A stretch of 64,000 bases of DNA, from assembly GCF_031143425.1 (NCBI RefSeq), contig NC_090446.1, forward strand, positions 1,019,113,066 to 1,019,177,065, given 5' to 3'. Positions 22,363 through 33,970 of this stretch are shown in pieces (within the stretch, counting starts at the first letter, position 1; each line of letters opens with the position of its first letter). This DNA comes from Pleurodeles waltl (taxonomy: Eukaryota > Chordata > Amphibia > Caudata > Salamandridae). Under the pieces are notes generated by a model. It was not told where the DNA came from and ran no database searches. It worked only from the letters and a program-made list of their open reading frames with translations. The translations under genes were made by a program, and so were the position numbers.

Positions 22363-23002
22363 GGGGCCTACTTACGAGATGGTGTGCATCAGTCTTATAC
22401 CACTCAACATGGTGCAAGAGAAATAAATACCTTGAGTCAGATTTATGAAGCTATGCAAGGCCACTTTGCATGGCTTCGAGAGGCTCCATAAATCTAGAGT
22501 AAGGCAACGCATTTGTTGCCTTATTCTGCACAAGAGAGGTATTCCATGGATGCTTCGTGGGTGTTCCACGCAACTCCTATGACCTTTCCAGATTTACCAC
22601 TACTGGTAAACGTGGGAATGCACCAAAAGATACGACTCCCCAGAAGAGGCATAATGAAGAGAAATATCTTTATTTATCCTCATTACTTCCACTATCTATG
22701 TCTGCTGCACGTTGCACCACACATAGAAAGAGGAATATGCCTCTCAGGATTGTTTTTGTGCAGGAAGGTGTCCATTCCTGCACAAAAACAATCCTGCTTG
22801 CAACGCAGGCACCAATGCATATGGTGCCAGGGTGCCTGCGCTGGCACTAGGAGGCCCAAAGTGTTGCAGCACAGGGGAAAAGGCAGGAATGCACCATATT
22901 GCCTTGCATACAGTGCATTCCTGTCTTTACCCTGTCATGCAGTGCAGTAAGGTGACTTGCTGCGCTTCGCTGCACTACATACCTTCTTCGTAAATAGGCC
23001 CC
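22363..23002 (-). mobile_element. Harbinger-like small element, copy 1, with perfect internal hairpin
   Basis: The ends are GGGGCCTACTTACGA and, inverted, GGGGCCTATTTACGA. The 3-bp flanks CTA and CAA differ at one base. The inner 22440-22985 is shared, in the opposite orientation, with 32595-33090 and 54945-55475. Common landmarks are CCTGCACAAAAACAATC, CACACATAGAAAGAGGA and the CGCTGCACTAC/GTGGTGCAGCAAG end. A 21-bp perfect hairpin is at 22746-22795. No protein is encoded. Confidence 0.65.
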
Positions 23003-23430
23003 CAAATTCCCACTGTTTTTTCACACATCCAGGCCATTATTCCGTAACCAAATTTCACCTGTTTTTAACAAGTGGAACATATATGGGTGAAAACACAAAG
23101 AGGCAGCACATATAATTCCCAATTGATGAGAAACTCACATTTCACTCAGAATTTGGATTTCACTGAAATTCTTGAGTGTCTATGTGGGTTAAATTATGCT
23201 TAGATTAAGATACCATGAGGAAAAGTTGCACTTATGTCATTTTATGACATTGGAAGGAAATATTAGGTCCGTGCAAAACATAAATATACTTTGTCTACTG
23301 TAACAGGAGCTATGAATGTGCGTATCAGGCTTCACTGGAAATGGAATGAGCAGAGCAATCCAATAAAGGGTTATTACTATTATCAAGCAAGCACTCTCCA
23401 GTGGTGCACACACTCATGACAGTTCATTCA
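23003..23430. other. Unassigned interval
   Basis: I see no gene and no repeat ends here. Confidence 0.4.
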
Positions 23431-24640
23431 ATTGTGTTGGAAACTGAGTTACTGTTTGAAAGGGGATGTAACCCTACTGAAGCTCAACTACAATCACTGT
23501 CAGGGTGAGACGCAAGCAAAAGCCAAATTAACCTGTGCTCAACCCTCTGGTAGCTTGGTACAAAGCAGTCAGGCTTAACTTAGAGGCAATGTGTTGAGTG
23601 TTTATACAGCAGTCAAAACAGTAATAAAGTGAAAACACAACACAAGAAAAATCCCACACCAAATTAGAAAAATAGATTTAAATGTAATATATTATTTGAG
23701 ATCAAATGAACACAAATCCAATCAGTATAACCAGAGATATGTAATGTTAACCTTTTAAGTAAAAGTAGTGCCTAGAAGCACAAAGCGCCAACTCTGGTTA
23801 TCTGTTTGTGCTGGACTGGGACAAAGTCACAAGTTCAAGCTGACCATGATAGAGCACGGACAGGAATCAGGGACCAGGTTAGGATCTTAAATCCTGGTCA
23901 TTGAGCATTACAAGATCTGGAGTCGATGATGTGGCATGCAGAGGAAGTTCCGAGGAACTGCGAGGCTGCGATGTGAGGTCCTGCATCACTGTCGAGGATA
24001 CTGTTAAAATGGGGCTTGTGAAACAAAGACATGGCCCGAGGATGTGTTGCGCAGCAGCGGCTCCGAGGAATCTGTGGGCTAGGATGAAAGTCCTGCATTT
24101 GGGATGCATTGTGCAGCACCAGTTCCGAAGCGGGATGCGTTCTGTTGCATCAGTTCTGCACACAGAACTACAGCTAGGCTGGAAGAGCACCTTCAGTCCC
24201 ACTTCCAAGTGTCCAGGAATGGAATGGCACCGCTTGGTGGGGACATGATTCACAGTAGACTGAGTCCAAGTGCTGAGTTCTATGTGATTGGAGCCTTTTC
24301 TGTCCCTGAGACTCTGATCAGGAGGCCAGCCATCTAGCTGGTGGAGTCACTCTGGCGGTCCTAGGATCTAGATGCACGTCCAGTCCTTTAACTTAGGCAG
24401 CAGGGCAACAGAGTGCTAGTCCTTCTTGCAGAGAAGCACAGCAATCCGTATGAGTCTTCCACAGGACCGGAGAGTAATGAGGATTCATTATATATACCTT
24501 GTGCCCACGTTGAAATAAGAGAAGGATCTGGTGGTTTCTACTCCTAAAGGTGGTAAAAATTTCCTGCCTCATTACCCTGGCCCTAGCTTGTCTGGGATCA
24601 CACTAGACTAGTGTTAAAACCCTTTGGCACTGTGCTCAGG
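23430..24640 (-). repeat. LTR-like dispersed repeat (- strand copy)
   Basis: The part at 23470-23700, read on the - strand, matches the stretch around 60190-60400: GTGTTTTCACT, CTGACTGCTTT, GAGCACAGGTTAATTT and then CACCCTG. It is also related to 40580-40680. The remainder (to about 24640) has degenerate CATCGCAGCCTCG-like steps resembling 40370-40500. No protein domains are seen. It is probably an old LTR-type repeat, and its ends are not defined. Confidence 0.45.
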
Positions 24641-25688
24641 CAGAGCCTTTGTCATGTGCATGTATGGTAAGTTACAGCTCCTCTCCTTCATTAAGTCAGA
24701 GATGGCTTGTCTTGCCAACAGCTACGCTCCTTTGTCTAAATGCAATATACATGAATCAACTGCCAACTACACCTACTCATGTGACCCAGGAAACAGACTG
24801 CAGGCACCAAATGGTTGGGACAAGCAAGTGGCAACTTTCAAAATGTGGCATTTTCAGAATTGTGACTTAGAATCCAACTTTACAATTAAGAGGGTTTTAA
24901 ATTATGATTGGTTGGACACCAAACTCAACATTCCCACCCGCTCCCAACTGAAATTTATCACGTAGTAAATGTAATACGTTATTCTGTGGGAGAGGCAGGC
25001 CTTGCAGTAGTGCATAATACATGTAAGAGTTTTTCACTAATAGGAATATGTAAAGGTTAACAGTATATATATAACTATTGAAGTACACTGCACCCTTCCC
25101 TCTTGGCTATATAGGGTCTACCCTAGGGGTGACATGTATTAAGAAAAAAGGATTAGGCTGGCAAAAGGTTTTATTTTGCCAGGTTGAAATAGTAGGGTAA
25201 ACTGACAGACGGCAATATCAGGCCTGAGAGATGTTTAAAAGAGCTACTTAAGTGAGTGGCACAATGAATGCTCCAGGCACACTAGTAGCATTTAATTTAC
25301 AGGCCCTGGGTACATGTAGTACAACTTTACTAAGGACTTACAAGTACAAGTAAATTCAATGTGCCAATTGGGTGTAAGACTATTTGCCGATGTTTACAGG
25401 AGAGAGCACACACACTTTAGCAGTGGTTAGCAATGGTTACGTGCACACAGCCCAAAGGCCAACAAACATGAGATCAGCAGAAATGGAGGAGTAAGGCAAA
25501 AAGTTTGGGGGAAGACTACTCTATGACTGACATGTCCAGCAAGCTGGCTGTTGTATGTAGTGCATGTTCGTGCCATTCCACAATAAGTTCATGCTATCAT
25601 GGCTATCTGACAATTATTGTACCCTTCAATAGCCATAGTTGTGAGAATGAAGTACATATTTCAATTGTTGCCGGTCGCCTCACATATA
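24641..25688. other. Unassigned interval
   Basis: AT-rich sequence. The frame at 24624-24965 shows no recognisable domain. Confidence 0.4.
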
Positions 25689-26246
25689 GGCGGTCATTCT
25701 GACCGCGGCGGGCCGGCGGTTACCGCCGAATGACTGCCACGCGGTCAAAAGACCGCGGCGGCCATTCCAACTTTCCCGCTGGGCCGGCGGGTGACCATCA
25801 AAAGGCCGCCCGCCGGCCCAGCGGGAAAGCCCCTGCAACGAGGATGCCGGCTCCGAATGGAGCCGGCGGAGTTGCAGGGGTGCGACGGGTGCAGTGGCAC
25901 CTGTCGCGATTTTCACTGTCTGCAAAGCAGACAGTGAAAATCTGTATGGGGCCCCCAGGGGCCCCACGACACCCGTTCCCGCCATCCTGGTTCTGGCGGT
26001 GAAAACCGCCAGAAACAGGCTGGCGGGAAGGGGGTCGGAATCCCCATGGCGACGCTGCAAGCAGCGCCGCCATGGAGGATTCCCTGGGCCAGGGGAAAAC
26101 CGGCGGGAAACCGCTGGTTCCCCTTCTCTGACCGCGGCTTTACCGCCGCGGTCAGAATAGCCCAGAAAGCACCGCCAGCCTGTTGGCGGTGCTTCCGCTG
26201 CCCTCCTCCCTGGCGGTCACAGACCGCCAGGGTTGGAATGAGGGCC
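25689..26246. mobile_element. GC-rich Harbinger-like MITE made of serial hairpins, 558 bp
   Basis: The ends are GGCGGTCATTCTGACC and, inverted, GGCCCTCATTCCAACCC, flanked by the 3-bp duplication ATA (25686-25688 and 26247-26249). The ends resemble the start of the Harbinger at 62100 (GGGGGTCATTACAAC, then TGGCGGT), so this is probably a nonautonomous member of that group. About ten hairpins follow one another across the element, for example 25771-25829 (21-bp perfect arms) and 25908-25942 (16-bp perfect arms). Its GC content contrasts sharply with its neighbours. The many open frames on both strands are a by-product of the GC-rich inverted structure. Confidence 0.8.
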
Positions 26247-28609
26247 ATAGTCATTTAATAAGGTAAAGCTGTCTTCTGGGCACATGACTATATTAAGTGC
26301 ATAATATGATCACATAGGCCACTAAGGGCCCCATTAATTCCAGTAGAGAAGTGACAGCCCTCATTTTACAAATAGTATGACATATTTTGATTCAAGAGAA
26401 GTCTAAATGTAGGAAGTAAAAAGAAAAAATAAATTTTAGCTATGTCAAAGATTTCTACACATAGTGGAGTATAATAATCAATGCTCTAAGACACTTTTGT
26501 CAACATTACTGGATTGATAATTGGACGGTATATTATTAAAAAAGAATATACACTGTAAAAACAAAAGTTAAAGTAAAGCTATGGTTATTTTTTATAACAG
26601 AAAGCTATGCTTTAAAAAAACTCAGAAATTTACTGAAAAACTACAAGTAGAGTGCAGTTATGAAACAAAACGAGATGACATAACTGATGACAGCATCCAA
26701 AGGTACAATACCCTGCCTTTGGTTATGAACTATGGTGGTAGCTGCCGGACCAGGCCCTGAAACCAGCCATTTATCAGAGACTAATCAACAGTACTCATGT
26801 CTTTCAGCTATGTACAGGAGTGGTAGGTCTCAAGGCATCTGCTTTGGCCAAGTTCTGCAGTCAGCCACCACCATACTGTCCATGAACTTCAGCAGATGTT
26901 TTACCAACCCTGTTGTAGGACTCTTACCATGGTGGTAAGAGTGATGAGGTTAGGGCCGCAGCACAACTGGATGTAGGTGACTGAGTCAGTCCTACACTGA
27001 CTGGAAGCTGTAGGCCTTACCTCTTTGGCTAGCTAGCAGCACCTACCCAAACCTAGAAAGTAAAGGTGATTTGTGGCAGTCTCAAAATATGACAATCTGA
27101 CTCCTCAGAGTAGTTGTGGTGGAACAGATCTTATCCCTTTCTCTAATTTACACAAGTCTCACACATGCAACGGCAGACAAAGAAATGCAGGATAGGTTTC
27201 AATGTATTTTTTTAAGCAACTGCATTCTATGAAAAAAGGCATTATCTGCAATTATTAGGAAGACAATATGTAACACAGTGATGAATGTGACCATTAGAGT
27301 AAAACATGTAACAGTCCCAAAATCCTGAAATAATCATGAGTCTAAGAATTCATACCTACACTTCTCGCATTTAACATGAGAGCATATCTTTTGCCCATAC
27401 TAGTCTATGAAAGGAGACCCCAACTCCATACCTGGAGAAAAGCAGGGGTCTGCCTGTTGTTCTGCTGGCAGTCCTCCCAGTTGGCTAAAAAGACATGGAC
27501 AAGATCAGCACCTCTGCGATAAAGTGGCACACAGTATAAGGTGGCTGGCTGGAATGTCCCCTCTGCCCTTCTTCGGCCTGTGTGGTGTTTATATAACAGA
27601 ACATGTTGTGTTCTGAGAACAGGCCTGATGTAATAATATGTCTAGGGTTAGAAGACTGACTCCGTAACTCTTGGATTGACAATACTAGGTAAACTATGGT
27701 GTACAGCCTTGAGCAGGGTACAGAATGAAATGTAGTGTAAAGGAACTGAAAATAATGCGTTTTTAGAAAAGCAACTGATTAGAATATGAAAACAACCCTG
27801 CTGAAAAGCAAGCTGCACTAAAATATAATAAAATGAATAAACAAATAAAATGTGTATATAGGTAAAAGGGCACGGGCCACAGGCCCAGAGCTGAAATAAA
27901 GAAGCCCAATCTAAGCGCTATCAGGATCCTGCGGCAACCCCTACTTCACATGCCCTTCAACCATGTGCAGCAGGCACTGGCTTTCAGTCAGACCCAGCAC
28001 CAAATGCTCAGGAGGTGACCACCCACAGCTACTTCGAGCCTTTTGCCTTCTGCAGGGGAGAATGGCTGCAGGCCTGATTTCTGGTTAGGCCATCCACCAA
28101 ACTCCGTGCAGATGGCCAATCACCACTCGGCACAAGTGTAGTGGTGTGCAGCAGGACTGGATGATGGATCTGGCCTTCCGCCGTCAACTTTCATCATAAT
28201 ATATAGCAGGCAGCCACAGAGCATGGCTTATGGCAGGCTTGCATTCATCCCTTTCAAGGCAGCCAACCCTTGTTGTGTATAACTTTTTGCCGCAGGAGTC
28301 CATACACGTTTACCATCTCCTAAAATGGGATTAGTACATTGCAGAAAGCACTCTGACAGTTGCAAAGTAAAATGTCTTGTAAATCTGGCCCCTGTCTTTA
28401 GAAATTAACATTTTAATAAATAGCAAATAGATTCAGATCAGACCTGGTGTGGACTGGGTCTGTGGTTGAGGACATTGTGTATTATATTCAAATCATTCAT
28501 TTATGGTATCTTAGATGAGATGGGCAGGTGAAAGTCTGCTATGAGAGTGATTCAATCAGTGCTATCTCATATGTAACATTCAGTGAGGGGCACACAAGCT
28601 AAATAAAGA
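26247..28609. other. Unassigned interval
   Basis: Mostly AT-rich. Two GC-richer patches (about 26700-27060 and 27860-28240) look like old repeats but show no ends or coding motifs that I can support. Confidence 0.4.
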
Positions 28610-29799
28610 AATCTACATATTGACCAATAGGTTCCAAAATAGAGCCCAGATCCGAGACAATGCGCATGCCATGGGAACTTTCCTGTTTTTTATGTAGCTC
28701 AGGGAGAGTATTGAGCACTGAAATATGTGGGATTTCTATGTTGAGGTATGAGAACTCAATATTGCTTTGAAAACCCAGATCTTTGGCTTCAGTGGTAATT
28801 CTTCATATTCCATGTTGTATCTCCACTGTGGAGTCCTTAAGACGTTTTTTGTAGTGATCAGTGTTGCTAAGCTGCTGAAGAATTTCTCTTTTGTATAGGT
28901 CAATATCCTGTAGGACAATGCCCCCTTCCTTCTCTGCTAGTTTAACAATTATGGTTTTGTCCTCTTTTAAGGAGTTAATAACTTAACAGCTTCACATTCT
29001 TGCCTTAGGATGTTATATGAAGTGAACGTTTTTCAGTTTGGAGGTCATTGAGATCTTTTAATACTAGATTTCAAAAGTAAGGATCTTGACTGATTAGCCT
29101 GAGCATGGTGGAGAAAAAGTGGAAGGCAGACATAGGCCAGTCAGTTGTGGATTGGAATAAGAACTATAATTCCCAAAAAACCCTATTTCCCTTAAAAATC
29201 TCAGGAGCTCAGTATGTAGTTCAGGGAAATTAGTTCTCCCTGTTGGGACAAAGGATAATGTTTCTTCACTATGGTTAGTTCTGTACTGGTTAGTATATGT
29301 GATGGCAGATTAAATATAGGCATAGTCTATTCTAGAGGGTAGCCTCATTAGTAATCTTTCTGAGTGATGCATCAATCGCCTAGGGTATTGCTGATCCACC
29401 TCTGTGATATGCCTCTGCCCCTGCCTCTGTGTGGTGCCTGAGGCTGACCCCTTTGTAAAATAAAATGTATCTAGAGTTAGAACCGGAGATTGTGCCTTTG
29501 CTTGTCTCAGATATATCTTCTGGATCATTTGAAGTGTCAGAGATGGTGAGAAGTTTTTCTTGTTCATTGAAAAGGCCCCAAGGGTGGCCAGTGGTAGAGT
29601 GTGTATAGGAGCAGTTAGTATAATACTCACCCAGTAGATAAGTATGTTCAATTTTGTAACTTTGGGTATTTCTTCTCACTTTATTGGAGTTCTTTTCTTG
29701 CTCAGCCTGACTGAATTCTGAAATGGATTTTTCAATCTTCTCTAAGACACCATTGACTTCTTTTATTAGATCGGACTCCTTGAATGTACTTATCCACAT
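28610..29799 (-). pseudogene. Penelope-like retroelement fragment (N-terminal and first RT motifs)
   Basis: On the - strand, degraded frames give an ordered set of Penelope-type RT sequences. An N-terminal open frame (29799-29380) is followed by NIILCPNRENQFP, a decayed form of the family's LSFVPT-type segment. Next come LAEKEGGIVLQDIDLYKREI, matching the KPADKGG-type motif, and SVLNTLPELHKK, MRIVSDLGSILEPIGQYVDFF, matching the LPKIHK and PIVS-GSILEPLGQYVD motifs. Stops and frameshifts are frequent, so this is an old copy. The catalytic YxDD region and the GIY-YIG endonuclease are not present. The class assignment is from recognised motifs and not from a search. Confidence 0.75.
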
Positions 29800-31119
29800 C
29801 TATGGGCCGTGTATTATACCAACTGCAAATATACATGCTGTACGACTGGCAGCCCTTGGGGTCGTGTTAATAAACAACAAAAAATAGTCACCCTCTCTGA
29901 TACTTCAGAGGACTCAAAGATAGAACCAAGTCCTTCCTCTATTTAGTCACACTACTGTGCAAAGATCCAGCACCAAACCCTCTGCTACATGGTACATTGA
30001 TGGATTTCTCCGCCTCACCACTAGGATTGATTGGAGCATTTTCTGCATCCTCCTGGCAGACTGTAGCCCCTTTGCTGACTGTGCAGCTCTGGTCCTGCTT
30101 ATTACTAGCAGCCTCTCATTTTGTGAGGAACAGCCCGCTTATCTGGTAGTGTGGTTCCCTTCCTACCAGACCTCAGTTCATAACAGGTCAGTTGTGCATT
30201 CATAATTTCTACCTGCTGTGGCTTATTCTCATTTTTAGAACAAACCACTTCACTGAATCTCTTGTTTATTATTTGACTCAGGCTTATTACGGCTCCCTGC
30301 CATTGTCCCCCTGGTTTAACTCATTATTTGGCAACCCCGGTGCCTCTACTAAGTGTGCACTGCTTTCTGCCTTTCTCTATACTTTTCCATTGAAATATGC
30401 CCTCACTGATCATATGTCACTCACTTTATTTTCTTCTAGTGCATTTACCTTCTTCTTCACTCTCTGAGAATGTTCACTTTTTAACAGTTGTTCATGCAAC
30501 ATGCCTTATACTGCTTCCTTCTTTATGACTTTATTTTCCAATTCTTATTTCAGCTCCATCTCTTGCTTACAATTCTTTGAATCCTGATAATGATTCCACT
30601 ATCCATAATGGGATTGAAACGTTGTTGACCTTAAAATACACAGACCCTACATGATTGTAATTATTGAATATTCTTGACCAGCCATGCTATTCTTTCTTTG
30701 CTGATACATGTGTTGATCACAATTTCTCATGAGTGTATCACTAATGTGGTTGTTCATTTATTTTTGATCTGTTAGGTTGCTATTGGGTACTTTGCATGGT
30801 ACATTATTATTGGGAGGGAGCATTGTTTTCTATGATATAGTTATCACCCTAGGTCCCCAGTGATCTTTGGTTTTCCTGTGTTAAACAGTATTAGTGCTGG
30901 TATTTCACAGCATAGCAGATTGCTTCCACCTGAAGTTGGTCTGTAGTAGGTTATTTTCTTTTTACTATGCATGTAGTACTCAAACCAAAAGCTTCAATGT
31001 TATACATGTGAATTCATAGGTGGACAATTCTTTAGAGCACGTTTATTCTGGACTCCATTCCACCAATGATTTTTTAATAATGTTTCCCAGGAAGGAAATC
31101 AGGCTTTATCGCGTTTAAT
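29800..31119. other. Interval next to the Penelope-like fragment, with a hammerhead-like remnant
   Basis: No protein motif is visible. The part up to about 30650 may belong to the Penelope-like element or to another copy of it, because a hammerhead-like core is found at 30581-30630 on the + strand. Confidence 0.4.
30581..30630 (+). ncRNA. Degenerate hammerhead-like core
   Basis: CTGATAA (30584-30590) differs from CUGANGA at one base. It is followed by a six-pair stem II (GATTCC 30592-30597 with GGGATT 30610-30615, two G-U pairs), GAAA at 30616-30619, and a GTT triplet before GACC. Stem I is weakened to about two pairs, so the copy is probably inactive. Confidence 0.45.
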
Positions 31120-31137
31120 TTGAAGCACTTGTATCAC

Positions 31138-31382
31138 TTTTTCTTTCTTTATTTACATATTCCTTATCAGTTTGTTTCTTATTTTTCCTTTATTATTTGT
31201 TTCTTTCCATCTTTCTTTCTTTCTTTTGTTGTTTCTTTCCTTTTTCTTTCTTCCTTTCTTGCTTTCTTTTCTTTTCCTTTATTGCTTTCTTTCCTTCTTT
31301 CTTGTGTTCTTTCCTTCTTTCCTTTCTTTTTCTTTCTACCTTTCTTTCTTTATTTATCTTCTTTATTTCTTCCTTTCGTTCT
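31138..31382 (+). repeat. CTTT-type polypyrimidine microsatellite
   Basis: About 245 bp of imperfect CTTT, CTTTC and CCTT repeats. The strand asymmetry opens spurious Phe/Leu/Ser-rich frames on the + strand. Confidence 0.9.
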
Positions 31383-32594
31383 CAAAGGCAAGAGGCCGGC
31401 TACCAATGGCAGAAAAATTTACTTTTTTAGGTCTGTGTTAGCTAAGATCTTTTTTTTAACTAATGTGGTTTTCAGCCACACATTATTCATTTCTCTATGC
31501 TTGTGTCATTCACATTTTCTGCAACCCACTCAAGCATGAATAAAGGGGGAATGTCTGTCAGCCCAATTTAGCCAGTGGCTGACCTCACTACGAGATATGC
31601 CATGCTGCCCTTTCATGATGAGCACATCTACACACAAAGTAGTTCAGTTCAGTGCCAGGGAGTACCATGGTAATGTGTGCTTTTTTGAGACAAAAAACTT
31701 TTTTTTGTCAATGCATTTGTTTAAACTAACAAATACCCTGTAGCTTCCCAGACAATAAAGTTGTGCAAAAATGATTACAAAACTCAAAACAATAACTGTT
31801 AAAAGGCTGGCGGACAATGCCAGACCTATTGACTTTATCAATGTTTGTTTTTAATTGAACCCTATCTGTTGACTTGCCGCAGTGAAAGCAAATGGAATAT
31901 GCACAACATCTTTGAGTCCCAACACTGAGTAACTTTTCCGATAGTTCTTAACATTAAAAAGAAAAAACATTTCAAATAACCTAACAAAGAGAAGGTTAAA
32001 GAAATATTTCATCCTCGAATGAAAATGTCTGAAATTCCTCAATGAAACCATACGAAACCAATCTTAAATTTGATCTGATTTCCATAACAGACTTCAAGAG
32101 ATGATTCATGCTTTCCGAGTCAAGAAAGGCAAGTGTGTCTGGTACAGCTTAGGTATCAGTGTTTTTAAGAAAGAGACAGAGAGGAAATATTTATTTTCAC
32201 TCCCTTTGTTGTTTATCGAAAGGATCTGCTACTGACGAGCTTTTAGTGTTGTGTAAACATGGCCAACTGTCTTCAGAAACGAAAATCATGTTTATTGTTT
32301 TGGAATTGAAAATAGTAAGCGGTCGTAATGAATGTAAGCTGCAGCCCTGTGTTTCAAAACATTTCCTAATTAAATCACAAATGTTGTGGATGTAAGTCTT
32401 CATACGGCAACAAGCTAAACACACATTGTGGTTGCCAAACTTTGCACATCTTTTTCCTCCTTGATTGTTCATTGTTGTCAAGTAGAAATGCGAGGCTAGG
32501 TACCCTCAGAGGCAATGCGGAATGTACGGTAAGGTTATTCAACTGAGTTCCCAGTTGCCCTTAAAAGTATTGAGGGTCACATTTCCTCTTATTT
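31383..32594. other. Unassigned interval
   Basis: AT-rich. I find no supported gene or element boundary. Confidence 0.4.
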
Positions 32595-33090
32595 CAAACA
32601 ATGCGGTGCAGCAAGGGAATTACCTGCACTGCCTTGCGTGAAAGAGAAAGTGCCGAAATGTCCATATTTTACAATGATATAGAGCATTTCTGCTCTTTCC
32701 ATGTACTGGGGCACTGCGTGCTGTCTAGCACCAATGTTGGCACCTGTGATACAAGCAGGATTATTTTCGTGCATGTAGGCATACCATCCTGCACAAAAGC
32801 AATCCCTAGAGGAATGCAGCACACATAGAAAGAGGATGTACAAACAGAAATAAAGTTATTGCTCTCCATTACGCATCTGTCGGGTATGGACACCATTTTG
32901 GTGCAAACACAGATTTACAAGTCTTTGTAAATCGGGTTTGCATCAAAATACATAAGTGTATGCATAGGATTGCCCATGCTCCAGACCTCTAACACCTACC
33001 CGATGCAAGGTAACGCAAGGCAACACTATATGATGCATTGTGTTACTCTGTATTTGCTAACCCATGTAAAGTGGCTTTACGTAGCTCGGT
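32595..33090 (+). repeat. Harbinger-like small element, copy 2 (diverged)
   Basis: It matches 54945-55475 in the same orientation and 22440-22985 inverted. Landmarks are GTGCAGCAAGG, GAGCATTTCTGCTCTTTCC, CCTGCACAAAAGCAATCC, CACACATAGAAAGAGGA, TTTACAA-CTTTGTAAATC and GATGCAAGGTAACGCAAGG. The internal hairpin is weakened compared with copy 1. It ends just before the next Harbinger MITE at 33110. Confidence 0.65.
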
Positions 33091-33109
33091 ATATGACAAG
33101 AAGAATTTT

Positions 33110-33967
33110 GGCCCATATTTATACTTTTTGTGCGTGAAAAATTTTACCGCCGGCTAACGCCATTCCAACGCGCCATGCGGATGCCTTATTTATGGAATGA
33201 CGTTAGCCGGCACTGCGGACAGGTGTGCGTCCAAAAAAATTACTCACACCAGGCAGCGCCAGCGTATGGGAAAATGGGGGTTGTGCGTAAAAAAATGGGG
33301 CAAGTCAGGTCTGAGGCAAAAATCAGGCCTCAAACCGGAATTGCGCCATTTTTTTTTACGCCCAACCTCCATTGACATGACTCCTGTCTTAGCAAAGACA
33401 GGAGTCATGCCCCCTTGCCCAATGGCCATGCCCAGGGGACTTATGTCCCCTGGGCATGGCCATTGGGCATAGTGGCATGTAGGGGGGCCCAAAACAGGCC
33501 CCCCTATGCCACAAAAAAAATCTGAAAAAAATACTTACCCGAACTTACCTTTACTTTCCTGGGATGGGTCCCTCCATCCTTGGGTGTCCTCCTGGGGTGG
33601 GCAAGGGTGGCAGGGGGTATCCCTGGGGGCAGAGGAGGGCACCTCTGGGCTCCTTCTGAGCCCACAGGTCCCTTAACGCCTGCCCTGACCCAGGCGTTAA
33701 AAAAGGCCCACCCCCTCCTGTGCGTCAAAATGACTTCAGAGTATAAATATGGGGCACAGGCCTTAAAGTCATTTTTTGGAAGGGAACGCCTTCCTTGCAT
33801 ATAATTAACGCAAGGCTGGTTCCCCCTTCCAAAAAATGACGCACATAGTGGAATTTTGACGCCCGCGGGGTCGGATGTCAAAGTATAAATATGGGGCAGG
33901 GTTTGCGCCGATTGTGCGTCACAATTTTTGACGCACATTCGGCACAAACAGAGTATAAATATGTCCC
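33110..33967 (-). mobile_element. Nonautonomous Harbinger, deletion derivative of the 18 kb element's family
   Basis: The left end GGCCCATATTTATAC and the right end (inverted) GGGACATATTTATAC equal the right and left ends of the 2014-20366 element, so this copy is in reverse orientation. About 350 bp of the large element's left end, including the AACGCCTGGGTCAGGGCAGG palindrome (2320-2341), recurs here at about 33600-33967. The other end shares the TGGTGTGAGTAATTTTTTT stretch. A TTT duplication flanks it (33107-33109 and 33968-33970). The interior (33376-33506) consists of three perfect hairpins. Confidence 0.85.
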
Positions 33968-33970
33968 TTT

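Noticed and set aside
25680..26258. Overlapping open frames on both strands in GC-rich DNA
   Set aside because: These are side effects of the hairpin-chain MITE. None shows a domain.
31120..31539. Phe/Leu/Ser-rich open frame resembling a membrane protein
   Set aside because: It is the translation of a CTTT-type polypyrimidine tract.
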